This document shows, one piece after another, positions 40,935 to 50,030 of a DNA stretch of 64,000 bases. The stretch spans positions 37,049-101,048 of the forward strand of contig NZ_RJLN01000010.1 of NCBI RefSeq assembly GCF_003725545.1. The letters run 5' to 3'. The translations under genes were made by a program, and so were the position numbers. Each line of letters starts with the position of its first letter. Position 1 is the stretch's first letter. The stretch comes from Micromonospora solifontis (GTDB lineage: Bacteria; Actinomycetota; Actinomycetes; Mycobacteriales; Micromonosporaceae). The notes under the pieces were generated by a model. It had not been told where the DNA came from and made no database searches. It saw nothing but the letters and a program-made list of their open reading frames with translations.

Positions 40935-42136
40935 CCGAGCGGGTCGTCCTGGCGTACTCCGGGGGTCTCGACACCTCCGTCGCCATTCCGTACCTGGCCG
41001 AGCAGACCGGCGCCGAGGTGGTCGCGGTCGCGGTCGACCTCGGCCAGGGCGGCGAGGACATGAACGTGATCCGGCAGCGCGCCCTGGACTGCGGCGCGGT
41101 CGAGTCGGAGGTGGTCGACGCGCGCGACGAGTTCGCCGCCGAGTACTGCCTGCCGGCCATCCGGGCCAACGCCCTCTACATGGACCGCTACCCGCTGGTC
41201 TCCGCGCTGTCCCGGCCGCTGATCGTCAAGCACCTGGTCACCGCGGCGAAGAAGCACGGCGGCACCATCGTGTCGCACGGCTGCACCGGCAAGGGCAACG
41301 ACCAGGTCCGGTTCGAGGTCGGCCTGGGCGCCCTCGCGCCCGACCTGAAGATCATCGCGCCGGCCCGGGACTTCGCCTGGACCCGGGACAAGGCGATCGC
41401 CTTCGCCGAGGAGAAGGGGCTGCCGATCGACGTGACGGCCAGGTCGCCGTACTCGATCGACCAGAACCTGTGGGGCCGCGCCGTCGAGACCGGCTTCCTC
41501 GAGGACATCTGGAACGGCCCGATCGAGGACCTCTACTCGTACACCGCCGACCCGGCAGAGCCGCGCGACGCCGACGAGGTGGTCATCACCTTCGACGCCG
41601 GCGTGCCGGTGGCCATCGACGGCGAGACGGTCACCCCGTACCAGGCGATCCTGGAGCTGAACCGGCGGGCCGGCGCCCAGGGCGTGGGCCGGCTCGACAT
41701 GGTCGAGGACCGGCTCGTCGGGATCAAGAGCCGCGAGGTGTACGAGGCGCCCGGCGCGATCGCGCTGATCACCGCCCATCAGGAGCTGGAGAACGTCACC
41801 GTCGAGCGGGACCTGGCCCGGTTCAAGCGCGGCGTCGACCAGCGCTGGGGCGAGCTGGTCTACGACGGCCTCTGGTTCTCGCCGTTGAGGAACTCGCTGG
41901 ACGCGTTCATCGACGACGCCCAGCGGCACGTCTCCGGCGAGGTGCGGCTCACCCTGCACGGCGGCCGAGCCGTGGTCACCGGCCGGCGCTCCGAGGCCAG
42001 CCTCTACGACTTCGGCATGGCCACCTACGACACCGGCGACACCTTCGACCAGTCCCTCGCCAAGGGCTTCGTGCAGCTGTGGGGCCTGCCCAGCAAGATG
42101 GCCGCCGCGCGGGACGCCCGGTTCGGTGGCGCCTGA
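40931..42136 (+). CDS. argG: Argininosuccinate synthase
   Basis: ArgG joins citrulline and aspartate at the cost of ATP. The PP-loop is [17 protein letters not shown] at the N-terminus; [13 protein letters not shown] and [20 protein letters not shown] are family signatures. 401 residues, normal. ATG 40931 overlaps the argR stop and the stop overlaps the first candidate argH ATG by one base. Confidence 0.96.
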
Positions 42137-43614
42137 TGGCGAACAGCACAATGGGTGGGGTGGACGACAAGAGCCTGACCGAGAACAGCGCCGCCGCCAA
42201 CCGCACGAGCCTCTGGGGAGGGCGGTTCGCCGGCGGCCCGTCCGAGGCCCTGGCCCGGCTGTCGGTGAGTGTGCAGTTCGACTGGCGTCTCGCCCCGTAC
42301 GACATCGCGGGCTCCCGGGCGCACGCCCGGGTGCTGGCCGGCGCGGGTCTGCTCGACCCCGACGAACTGGGCAGGATGCTGGCCGCGCTGGACGACCTGG
42401 AGGCCGCCTGCGCCTCCGGGGCGTTCCGCCCCACCGTTGACGACGAGGACGTGCACACCGCGCTGGAACGCGGCATGCTGGAGCGGCTCGGCAGCCTCGG
42501 CGGCAAGCTGCGCGCCGGCCGTTCCCGCAACGACCAGGTCGCCACCGACCTGCGGCTCTACCTGCGCGACCACGCCCGTGGGGTGGCCGCCCGGCTGGTC
42601 GAGCTGGCCGAGGCGCTGGTCGAGCAGGCCGGCCGGCACGTGGACACCGCCGCGCCCGGCATGACCCACCTCCAGCACGCCCAGCCGGTCACCTTCGGGC
42701 ACTGGCTGCTCGCCCACGTGCACCCGCTGCTGCGCGACCTGGAACGGCTGCGCGACTGGGACCACCGGACGGCGATCAGCCCGCTCGGCGCCGGCGCGCT
42801 CGCCGGCTCCGGCCTGCCGCTGGACCCGGTGGTGGTGGCCAAGGAACTGGGCTTCCGGACGTCCTTCGCCAACTCGATGGACGCGGTCGCCGACCGGGAC
42901 TTCGTCGCCGAGTTCCTCTTCGTGACCGCGATGATCGGTGTGCACCTGTCCCGCCTCGGCGAGGAGATGGTGCTCTGGACCTCGCAGCAGTTCGGCTGGG
43001 TGGAGCTGGACGACTCCTTCGCCACCGGGTCGTCGATCATGCCGCAGAAGAAGAACGCGGACATCGCCGAGCTGGCCCGGGGCAAGTCCGGCCGCCTGGT
43101 CGGCGGGCTGATGAGCGTGCTCACCATGCTCAAGGGCCTGCCGATGACGTACGACCGGGACATGCAGGAGGACAAGGAACCGGCCTTCGACGCGGTCGAC
43201 ACCCTGGAACTGCTGCTGCCGGCCCTCGCCGGGATGATCTCCACGATGACGGTACGCGCCGACCGCCTGGTCGCCGACGCGCCGGCGGGCTTCTCGCTCG
43301 CCACCGAGGTGGCGGACTGGCTGGTCCTCCGGGGCGTGCCGTTCCGCGAGGCGCACGAGATCACCGGCAAGCTGGTGGCGCTCTGCGCGGCCCGGGAGTG
43401 CGCCCTCGACGAGGTGTCCGACGACGACCTCGCCGCGATCAGCTCGCACCTGGACCCGTCGGTGCGGGACGTGCTCTCGGTGCGCTCCGCCCTCGCCGCC
43501 CGGATCACCCCCGGCTCCACCGGCCCCGGGCCGGTGGCCGACCAGCTCGCCGCCGCCGCGGACAAGCTCACCGGCTGGCGGGACTGGGCCGCCGAGCGGG
43601 TCGTGCCCCGCTGA
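42136..43614 (+). CDS. argH: Argininosuccinate lyase
   Basis: ArgH releases fumarate and arginine, the final step. The fumarase/aspartase signature GSSIMPQKKNADIAELARGK is intact, along with TSLWGGRFAGGPSEALARLS near the N-terminus and AGRSRNDQVATDLRLYLRD. ATG 42136 overlaps the argG stop and adds a ~25-residue polar leader before the conserved start; in-frame ATG 42151 or GTG 42160 are alternatives, none with a strong ribosome-binding site. Confidence 0.95.
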   Translation: MANSTMGGVDDKSLTENSAAANRTSLWGGRFAGGPSEALARLSVSVQFDWRLAPYDIAGSRAHARVLAGAGLLDPDELGRMLAALDDLEAACASGAFRPTVDDEDVHTALERGMLERLGSLGGKLRAGRSRNDQVATDLRLYLRDHARGVAARLVELAEALVEQAGRHVDTAAPGMTHLQHAQPVTFGHWLLAHVHPLLRDLERLRDWDHRTAISPLGAGALAGSGLPLDPVVVAKELGFRTSFANSMDAVADRDFVAEFLFVTAMIGVHLSRLGEEMVLWTSQQFGWVELDDSFATGSSIMPQKKNADIAELARGKSGRLVGGLMSVLTMLKGLPMTYDRDMQEDKEPAFDAVDTLELLLPALAGMISTMTVRADRLVADAPAGFSLATEVADWLVLRGVPFREAHEITGKLVALCAARECALDEVSDDDLAAISSHLDPSVRDVLSVRSALAARITPGSTGPGPVADQLAAAADKLTGWRDWAAERVVPR

Positions 43615-43618
43615 CCGT

Positions 43619-43651
43619 CGCCCCGTCTGCCCCTCACGGGCAGGCGGGGCG
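43619..43651 (+). terminator. Terminator of the arginine operon
   Basis: CGCCCCGTCTGCCC (43619-43632) pairs with GGGCAGGCGGGGCG (43638-43651) over 14 positions, one a T-G wobble, with loop CTCAC, five bases after argH. No T-run. Confidence 0.75.
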
Positions 43652-43795
43652 CCTCGGTAGCGCTCTGTCGTCGAGCCGCCGCATCGCCGACGCCTTCCCT
43701 GCCGGTGCCCCCGCAACCACGGTCCGCTGGCGGATCCCGGGCGGGTTTGAGCCGTTCGGCAACGGGGATCCGCGCCCGGAGCTCAAGGGGGCGAA

Positions 43796-44683
43796 GTGAA
43801 CAACAGAGTTGTGGAGCAGCCGACGCCGCCATTTCCCGGCCAGTCCCAGTCGAGGCCGGGACTGGACGCCCGCATGGATCCTCGCCCGCGCAACCAGGCG
43901 GCCGCGCTGGGCGGATCCGGAAAACTCACCGATTGCACCGCCCTGATCACCGGCGGGGACAGTGGGATCGGCGCCGCCGTGGCGGTCCTGTTCGCCCGGG
44001 AGGGCGCGGACGTGGCGATCGTCTGCCTGCCCGCCGAGCAGGAGGACGCGGACCACGTTTCCGAACTGGTGCGGCAGGAGGGACGGCGTTGTCTGGTGCT
44101 GACCGGAGATGTGAAGGACTCCTCGTTCTGCAACGCGGCCGTGGAGCGCACCGTCGCCGAGTTCGGCCGGCTGGACATCCTCGTCAACAACGCCGCCATC
44201 CTGTTCCAGTATTCGTCGCTGGCGGACGTCCCAGACGACGATCTGGACGACATGTTCCGCACCAACGTGTCGGGCTACTTCTATATGGCGCGGGCGGCGC
44301 TGCCGCACCTGCCAGCTGGCGGGTGCATCGTCAACTGCGGCTCGGTCGCCGGTTTCGAGGGGAACCCGTCGCTCATCGGGTACGCGGAAACCAACGGAGC
44401 GATTCACACCTTCACCAAGTCGCTGGCGACGGAACTGATCGCACGCGGCATCCGGGTGAACTGTGTGGCGCCCGGACCGGTGTGGACGCCGTTGAACGCC
44501 TCCAGCCGTACGCCCGAGCAGATGGCCGGATACGGCGACCAGACCGACGGCGTACCGCTGGGCCGGCCGGCGCAGCCCGAGGAGATCGCCCCCGCCTTCC
44601 TGTTCTTCGCCAGCAACGCGGACAGCAGCTACATCACCGGTGAGACGCTGGCCCTGTTCGGTGGCCGGATCCTCGCCCGGTGA
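43796..44683 (+). CDS. Short-chain dehydrogenase/reductase with altered active site
   Basis: This 295-residue SDR, with a ~40-residue Pro/Gln/Arg-rich N-terminal extension, resembles the YhdF/YghA type of extended SDRs. The NAD(P) loop is TGGDSGIG (52-59), with NNAA (131-134) and catalytic Ser183 in CGSVAG. The catalytic YxxxK reads YAETN (196-200): Asn replaces the essential Lys, so activity may be lost or changed. GTG 43796 follows AAGGGGGCGA. Codon use is slightly less GC-biased than in neighbours. It is probably co-transcribed with the GH15 gene nine bases downstream. Confidence 0.85.
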   Translation: MNNRVVEQPTPPFPGQSQSRPGLDARMDPRPRNQAAALGGSGKLTDCTALITGGDSGIGAAVAVLFAREGADVAIVCLPAEQEDADHVSELVRQEGRRCLVLTGDVKDSSFCNAAVERTVAEFGRLDILVNNAAILFQYSSLADVPDDDLDDMFRTNVSGYFYMARAALPHLPAGGCIVNCGSVAGFEGNPSLIGYAETNGAIHTFTKSLATELIARGIRVNCVAPGPVWTPLNASSRTPEQMAGYGDQTDGVPLGRPAQPEEIAPAFLFFASNADSSYITGETLALFGGRILAR

Positions 44684-44692
44684 CGGCGCGCC

Positions 44693-46510
44693 ATGCTGGA
44701 TCTGGACCCTCCCCTGCGGCCGGTGCGTCGGCCGGACGGTTACCTTCGTCTGGAGGACCTGGGCGTGATCGGGGACGGCAGCACCGTCGCGCTCGTCGGC
44801 CTCGACGGCTCGATCCCCTGGCTGTGCCTACCCCGCTTCGACTCCGATCCGGTGCTCGCCGGCCTGCTCGACGCCGAGCGGGGCGGGCACTTCACCGTCA
44901 CCGCCCAGGAGTTGCGGGAGGCGCGGCAGCACTACGTCCCGGACACCGCTGTCCTCGTCACCGAGCTGCGCACCGCCACCGGCCTGCTCCAGATCACCGA
45001 CGCGATCGTGGTGCGCTCCGGCGCCGACCTGGCCGACGACGTACCGGCCGGCCGCAGCGAACTCGTCCGTTCGGCGCGCGTCCTCAACGGCACCGTCCGG
45101 CTGGACGTCCACCTGCGGCCCCGCGACGGCGGCCAGTTCCGCCCCGCGCTCGACGGCTTGGAGGTCACCTCCGCCCGGCGGCCTGACCTGCGCCTGCACC
45201 TGCGCGCCAATCGGCCCCTGACCAGCCTGCCGGTCACCGTCGACCTGCGGGAGGGGGAACATCTGGAGCTGGTTCTCTCCTGGGGCAGAATCCACCGGCA
45301 CCACTGTTTCGATGCCGCGGGCCTGCTGGCGATGACCGCGGACGCGTGGCGACGCTGGATGGGCGGCTGCACCTACAGCGGTCCCCAGGAACCCCTGGTC
45401 CGCCGGTCGGCGATCACTCTCAAACTGTGCGACGACTGGGTCAACGGCGTCATGGTCGCCGCCCCCACGTCCTCACTGCCGGCGCCGATCGGCGGCGTTC
45501 GCAACTGGGACTACCGGTACGCCTGGGTTCGCGACGCCGCCTTTAGCGTTTTCGCCATGCGCCGCATCGGGTTCGAGAACGAGGCGGACGCGTTCCTCGG
45601 CTGGGTACTCGACGCCTTCGAGCGCAGCCGGCAACCACGGATCATGTACACCCTCGACGGCGGCCCCGTGCCCGACGAGGTCGAGGACCCCGGGCTGGAG
45701 GGCTACCGCGGCTCGGCCCCGGTCCACTGGGGCAACGGCGCGGCCGATCAGCGCCAGCACGACGTCTATGGCGAGGTGCTCGACTGTGCTGACCAGTGGG
45801 TGCGCTCGGGTGGGGAGCTCCAGCCGGCGCTGTGGACGCGACTACGCTGGCTCGCCGACGCGGCCGAGTGGGCGTGGCGGGAACCGGATCAAGGGATCTG
45901 GGAGTTGCGCAACGACGGCCGGGTGTTCACCTACTCAGCCGCGATGTGTCAGGTGGCGCTCGACCGGGCGGCGGCCCTCGGTGAACGGTTCGGCCTGCCC
46001 GAACCGACGGCACGGTGGCGGGCGGCGGCCGCCGAACTGACCCGGGTGATCCTCGAGCGGTCCTGGGACGAGAAGGCACAGACGCTCAGCGCTCATCTCG
46101 ACGGCGGCGGTGTGCTGGACGCGAGCCTGCTGGCCCTACCCCTGCGCCGGGTGATCCCGGCCACCCATCCGCGGATGGTCGCCACCACCGCCGCTGTCGC
46201 ACAACGGCTGTCCGCCGGAGACGGGTTGCTCTACCGGTACCTGCACGAGGAAGCGCCGGACGGGATCGAGGGCGACGAGGGCGCCTTCGTGCTGTGCAGC
46301 TTCTGGCTGGTCGAGAACCTGGTCCAGCAGGGGCGCCTCGACGAGGCGCACGAACTGTACGGGTCGTTGTGTGCGCGGACGAGCCCGCTCGGTCTGCTGT
46401 CGGAACAGATCGACCCGGCCACCGGTGGCTTCGTCGGCAACTTCCCGCAGGCATTCAGTCACATCGGCATCATCGCCAGCGGGGTGAGCCTGGCCCGAGC
46501 GAGCGCCTGA
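44693..46510 (+). CDS. Glycoside hydrolase family 15 (glucoamylase/trehalase-like)
   Basis: This 605-residue cytoplasmic enzyme has an N-terminal beta-sandwich (GYLRLEDLGVIGDGSTVALV, PWLCLPRFDS) and a C-terminal (alpha/alpha)6 barrel: NWDYRYAWVRDAAFS, QHDVYGEVLD, EPDQGIWELRN with the likely catalytic acid, and LLSEQIDPATGGFVGNFPQA with the likely base. Actinobacterial relatives include alpha,alpha-trehalases and glucoamylases; the substrate cannot be decided here. No signal peptide, so it acts inside the cell. Confidence 0.9.
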   Translation: MLDLDPPLRPVRRPDGYLRLEDLGVIGDGSTVALVGLDGSIPWLCLPRFDSDPVLAGLLDAERGGHFTVTAQELREARQHYVPDTAVLVTELRTATGLLQITDAIVVRSGADLADDVPAGRSELVRSARVLNGTVRLDVHLRPRDGGQFRPALDGLEVTSARRPDLRLHLRANRPLTSLPVTVDLREGEHLELVLSWGRIHRHHCFDAAGLLAMTADAWRRWMGGCTYSGPQEPLVRRSAITLKLCDDWVNGVMVAAPTSSLPAPIGGVRNWDYRYAWVRDAAFSVFAMRRIGFENEADAFLGWVLDAFERSRQPRIMYTLDGGPVPDEVEDPGLEGYRGSAPVHWGNGAADQRQHDVYGEVLDCADQWVRSGGELQPALWTRLRWLADAAEWAWREPDQGIWELRNDGRVFTYSAAMCQVALDRAAALGERFGLPEPTARWRAAAAELTRVILERSWDEKAQTLSAHLDGGGVLDASLLALPLRRVIPATHPRMVATTAAVAQRLSAGDGLLYRYLHEEAPDGIEGDEGAFVLCSFWLVENLVQQGRLDEAHELYGSLCARTSPLGLLSEQIDPATGGFVGNFPQAFSHIGIIASGVSLARASA

Positions 46511-46538
46511 TCCGCGGCCCGGTCCCGATGTTCCGCGA

Positions 46539-46892
46539 TCAGGGCGTGGGGCGCTCGCGCTTCGGCAGCTTCGCCACCACGGCGTCGTACGAGCCGTCGA
46601 CGGCGTCGATCAGCTCGTCGTCGGGGATGCCGCCGTCCAGCCGCAGCGTGTTCCACCCGGACCGGCCGATGTAGGGGGAGGGGCGCGCGTCGGCGGGGAA
46701 GCGGTGCAGCCACTCGTCGGCCACGTCCCGGGACGGGCCGCACTTCACCCCGACCCGGGCCTCGCCCTCGGGCGAGCCGAGGAAGGCGAAGATCCGGCTG
46801 CCCACCTTGATCACCTCGTCGCCCTCCCAGGGCCGGTCCAGCCAGGCCCCCGGCTTCGCCAGGCAGTACGCCAGCATCTTCTCGCGCGTCAT
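46539..46892 (-). CDS. MmcQ/YjbR family protein
   Basis: This 117-residue protein has the MmcQ/YjbR fold pattern: KMLAYCLAKPGAWLDRPWEG, VGVKCGPSRDVADEWLHRFP and SGWNTLRLDGGIPDDELIDA. The family has a CyaY-like fold and is often called a DNA-binding protein, though its true role is unclear. GGGAGG lies upstream of ATG 46892. It is convergent with the GH15 gene. Confidence 0.85.
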   Translation of the reverse strand: MTREKMLAYCLAKPGAWLDRPWEGDEVIKVGSRIFAFLGSPEGEARVGVKCGPSRDVADEWLHRFPADARPSPYIGRSGWNTLRLDGGIPDDELIDAVDGSYDAVVAKLPKRERPTP

Positions 46893-46997
46893 TCCGTCCT
46901 CCCGTGGCGGTTGTCCGGACAGTCTGGCCCGCCGGTCCGACAGCCCACGCCGGCCCCGGTGCCCGGCATACTGCCGTGCCGGGCTGGAGGGGACGGG

Positions 46998-47423
46998 TCA
47001 GTCGCCGGTGCCGGTGCGGACGGTCAGCCGCTCGTAGCGCTGCCGGGCCGCCTGGGCGCTGCCCAGCCCCAATCCGAAGGCGATCGCCTGCCAGGTCATG
47101 CCCCGGCCGCGGGCCGCCTGCAACAGGCCCGTCTCGAGCGCGTCCACCTCGGCGCGGACGTGCGGGATCAGGGTCAGCGCGGCCATCAGGTCCGCCTGGT
47201 CGACCGGTTCCTCGCCGGGCTCCAGCTCCGCGCCGCCCGCCAGGGCCATCACCAGGGTCGCCGCCTCGTACGCGTCCGGCACGTCGGGGTGGGCGTACCG
47301 CCGGCGCCGGGCGTTCGTGCCCGCGTGCCGTTCGGCGATCCGCATCAGCGCCGCGTAGTTGCGGTGCGCGCGGGCCTGGGCAGCATCCGGAGCGGTGAAC
47401 GGGTCGTTGTTCAGCGTGACCAT
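46998..47423 (-). CDS. Small HTH-like protein of unknown function
   Basis: This 141-residue protein is not recognised. The middle is acidic (AELEPGEEPVDQADLMAAL); the C-terminus RGMTWQAIAFGLGLGSAQAA followed by RQRYERL resembles a helix-turn-helix of the kind seen in short actinobacterial regulators. I chose ATG 47423 because TTGACA-18-TCTGAT ends seven bases before it, giving a leaderless transcript; ATG 47432 in frame has no ribosome-binding site. It is divergent from the DNA glycosylase gene. Confidence 0.65.
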   Translation of the reverse strand: MVTLNNDPFTAPDAAQARAHRNYAALMRIAERHAGTNARRRRYAHPDVPDAYEAATLVMALAGGAELEPGEEPVDQADLMAALTLIPHVRAEVDALETGLLQAARGRGMTWQAIAFGLGLGSAQAARQRYERLTVRTGTGD

Positions 47424-47430
47424 GCCCTCC

Positions 47431-47460
47431 ATCAGACAGTCTTGAACAAGCGCTTGTCAA
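47431..47460 (-). promoter_or_regulatory. Promoter with a 12-bp palindromic operator
   Basis: On the minus strand TTGACA (47460-47455), an 18-base spacer and TCTGAT (47436-47431) form a promoter for the HTH-like gene. The perfect palindrome ACAAGCGCTTGT (47446-47457) overlaps the -35 and spacer, a typical place for a repressor such as a TetR-type or the divergent gene's own product. Confidence 0.45.
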
Positions 47461-47501
47461 CAGCCCGTTGAAAGCAATTCGTGCTCATCTTCCGGGCCGG
47501 A

Positions 47502-47507
47502 TAAGGT
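47502..47507 (+). promoter_or_regulatory. -10 for a leaderless glycosylase transcript
   Basis: TAAGGT ends six bases before GTG 47514; no Shine-Dalgarno sequence. Confidence 0.45.
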
Positions 47508-47513
47508 TTCCCC

Positions 47514-48131
47514 GTGACCGGCACCGACCTCGCCACCCTGTCCGACCTCCTCGCCGGCCCGGTGGTTCCGGCCGCCCGGGGACTGCTCGGCTGCCGGCTC
47601 ACCGGCAACGGTGTCACCGTCCGGATCACCGAGGTCGAGGCGTACGCCGGCACCGCCGGGGATCCGGCGTCACACGCCCACCGTGGGCGGACCGCGCGCA
47701 ACGCCGTGATGTTCGGCCCCGCCGGGCACGCCTACGTCTACTTCACCTATGGCATGCACTGGTGCGTCAACGTGGTCACCGGCCCGGACGGGGAGGCGTC
47801 GGCGGTGCTGCTGCGGGCCGGTGAGGTGGTCGAGGGCCTCGACCTCGCCCGGGCCCGCCGCCCCGCTGTACGCCGGGACGTGGATCTGGCCCGCGGTCCG
47901 GCCCGACTCTGCGCGGCCCTCGGCATCGACCGCTCGGTCTACGGCGCCGACCTGCTCGGCGAGGGTCCGGTCCGGCTGCGGCCGCCGGCCGCCGCGGTGT
48001 CGGAGGCGGCGGTCACGGCCGGCCCTCGGGTCGGCGTGACCGGGGCGCACGACGTCCCGTGGCGGTTCTGGCTGGCCGGTGACCCGACGGTGAGCGCCTA
48101 CCGCCGGCACGTGCCCCGCGTCCGCCGCTGA
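47514..48131 (+). CDS. DNA-3-methyladenine glycosylase (AAG/MPG family)
   Basis: This base-excision repair enzyme removes alkylated purines. The family fold is clear: VRITEVEAYAGTAGDPASHA (catalytic Glu in TEVEAY), RTARNAVMFGPAGHAYVYFT, YGMHWCVNVVT and the DNA-intercalating region, then GPARLCAALGID. 205 residues, typical for bacterial AAG. GTG 47514 appears to be the 5' end of its mRNA. In mycobacteria this gene is near tyrS; here it lies 14 kb away on the same strand. Confidence 0.92.
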   Translation: MTGTDLATLSDLLAGPVVPAARGLLGCRLTGNGVTVRITEVEAYAGTAGDPASHAHRGRTARNAVMFGPAGHAYVYFTYGMHWCVNVVTGPDGEASAVLLRAGEVVEGLDLARARRPAVRRDVDLARGPARLCAALGIDRSVYGADLLGEGPVRLRPPAAAVSEAAVTAGPRVGVTGAHDVPWRFWLAGDPTVSAYRRHVPRVRR

Positions 48132-48179
48132 ACGGCCGGACGGGTGAGCGGGGCCACCCGGCGGCGGGGCCCCGACGGA

Positions 48180-48199
48180 ATAGTTGACTCGTCAAGTAT
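48180..48199. promoter_or_regulatory. MarR-type palindromic operator
   Basis: ATAGTTGAC-tc-GTCAAGTAT is a 20-bp palindrome with one mismatched pair, in the style of MarR/OhrR operators. It lies 56 bases before the LLM oxidoreductase start and contains TTGACT, a possible -35, so binding would block transcription. Confidence 0.5.
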
Positions 48200-48255
48200 G
48201 TTGTGCGGTGCGATCCCGGGCCGCAGCGGTCCGGACGTCACGCGAGGAGCTGGTC

Positions 48256-49395
48256 ATGCAGTTCGGAGTCTTCACCGTCGGCGACGTCACGGTCGACCCG
48301 ACCAACGGGCGGCTGCCGTCCGAGCATGAGCGGATCAAGGCCATGGTGGCCATCGCGCGCAAGGCCGAGGAGGTCGGCCTCGACGTCTTCGCGACCGGTG
48401 AGCACCACAACCCGCCCTTCGTGCCGTCCTCGCCCACCACCATGCTCGGTCACATCGCCGCCCGTACCGAGCGGCTGGTGCTCTCCACCGCGACCACGCT
48501 GATCACCACCAACGACCCGGTGAAAATCGCCGAGGACTACGCGATGCTCCAGCACCTGGCCGACGGCCGGGTGGACCTGATGCTGGGCCGCGGCAACACC
48601 GGCCCGGTCTACCCGTGGTTCGGGCAGGACATCCGCAACGGCATCCCCCTGGCGATCGAGAACTACGACCTGCTGCACCGGCTGTGGCGGGAGGACGTGG
48701 TCGACTGGAAGGGCCGGTTCCGCACGCCGCTGCAGGCGTTCACCTCGACGCCGCGCCCGCTCGACGGCGTGCCGCCGTTCGTCTGGCACGGCTCGATCCG
48801 CAGCCCGGAGATCGCCGAGCAGGCCGCGTACTACGGCGACGGCTTCTTCGCCAACCACATCTTCTGGCCCAAGGAGCACACCCAGCGAATGGTCGGCCTC
48901 TACCGGCAGCGCTTCGAACACTACGGCCACGGCTCCGCCGACCAGGCCATCGTCGGCCTCGGCGGGCAGGTGTTCATGCGGCGCAACTCCCAGGACGCGG
49001 TCCGCGAGTTCCGGCCGTACTTCGACAACGCCCCGGTCTACGGCCACGGCCCGTCGCTGGAGGAGTTCACCCGGGAGACGCCGCTGACCGTCGGCAGCCC
49101 GCAGCAGGTCATCGACCGCACCCTCGGCTTCCGCGAGTACGTCGGCGACTACCAGCGCCAGCTGTTCCTGATCGACCACGCGGGTCTGCCGCTGAAGACC
49201 GTCCTGGAGCAGCTCGACCTGCTCGGCGAGGAGGTCGTCCCGGTGCTGCGCAAGGAGTTCGACTCGCTGCGCCCGGCGCACGTGCCCGACGCGCCGACCC
49301 ACGCCTCGCTGCTGGCCGCCGCGGGCGGCGCCACGGACAGCACGGTCCGGGCCGTCGACGACGTGACCGGCAAGGCGCCCGAGGAGGCCCGATGA
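48256..49395 (+). CDS. LLM class flavin-dependent oxidoreductase
   Basis: This 379-residue luciferase-like monooxygenase has a TIM-barrel with FATGEHHNPPFVPSSPTTM, GRVDLMLGRGNTGPVYPWFG and PPFVWHGSIRSPEIAEQAAY, which fits the CE1758 family. It would use reduced FMN (or F420) to oxidise an unknown substrate. Its stop overlaps the start of a flavin reductase, so the two probably form a two-component monooxygenase. ATG 48256 follows GAGGAG; an in-frame start at 48184 gives no conserved sequence. Confidence 0.88.
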   Translation: MQFGVFTVGDVTVDPTNGRLPSEHERIKAMVAIARKAEEVGLDVFATGEHHNPPFVPSSPTTMLGHIAARTERLVLSTATTLITTNDPVKIAEDYAMLQHLADGRVDLMLGRGNTGPVYPWFGQDIRNGIPLAIENYDLLHRLWREDVVDWKGRFRTPLQAFTSTPRPLDGVPPFVWHGSIRSPEIAEQAAYYGDGFFANHIFWPKEHTQRMVGLYRQRFEHYGHGSADQAIVGLGGQVFMRRNSQDAVREFRPYFDNAPVYGHGPSLEEFTRETPLTVGSPQQVIDRTLGFREYVGDYQRQLFLIDHAGLPLKTVLEQLDLLGEEVVPVLRKEFDSLRPAHVPDAPTHASLLAAAGGATDSTVRAVDDVTGKAPEEAR

Positions 49396-50018
49396 CCCGC
49401 CGTACCCTGGCCGTCGTCTCGGCCGGCCTCGGTCAGCCGTCGTCAACGCGGCTGCTCGCCGACCAGCTCGCCGCGGCTGCCCGCGACGAGCTGGTCCGGC
49501 GCGGCGCCGAGGTGGAGATCCGCCCGGTGGAGCTGCGCGAGCACGCCCACGACGTGGTGAACCACCTGCTCACCGGCTTCCCGCCGGCCGCCCTGCGGCA
49601 GGCGCTGGACACCGTGGCCGCGGCGGACGGCCTGATCGCCGTCACCCCGATCTTCAACGCCTCGTACAACGGGCTGTTCAAGTCGTTCTTCGACGTGGTC
49701 GACCGGGACACCCTGGCCGACCGCCCGGTGCTGATCGGGGCGACCGGCGGCACCGCCCGGCACTCGCTGGCCCTGGAGCACGCGGTCCGGCCGATGTTCA
49801 CGTACCTGCGGGCGGTGGTCGTGCCGACGGCCGTCTTCGCCGCCCCGGAGGACTGGTCGGGCGACGGCGCCGAGGGGGCGCTGCGGGCCCGCATCCGGCG
49901 AGCCGGCGCGGAGCTGGCCGAGCAGGTGGACCGCCGTCCCGCGGCGACCGGACCGGCCGACCCGTTCGCCCTCACCACCAGCTTCGAGGAGCTCCTCGCC
50001 GGCCGCGACCCGGCCTGA
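49392..50018 (+). CDS. NADPH-dependent FMN reductase (CE1759 family)
   Basis: This 208-residue flavodoxin-fold protein has LAVVSAGLGQPSSTRLLADQ (phosphate-binding Ser/Thr loop), VTPIFNASYNGLFKSFFDVV (flavin contact) and LIGATGGTARHSLALEHAVR. It likely supplies reduced flavin to the LLM enzyme whose stop codon overlaps its ATG. The name CE1759 reflects the conserved pairing with CE1758-type LLM proteins in actinobacteria. Confidence 0.88.
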   Translation: MTRRTLAVVSAGLGQPSSTRLLADQLAAAARDELVRRGAEVEIRPVELREHAHDVVNHLLTGFPPAALRQALDTVAAADGLIAVTPIFNASYNGLFKSFFDVVDRDTLADRPVLIGATGGTARHSLALEHAVRPMFTYLRAVVVPTAVFAAPEDWSGDGAEGALRARIRRAGAELAEQVDRRPAATGPADPFALTTSFEELLAGRDPA

Positions 50019-50030
50019 CCCGATCGGTCG

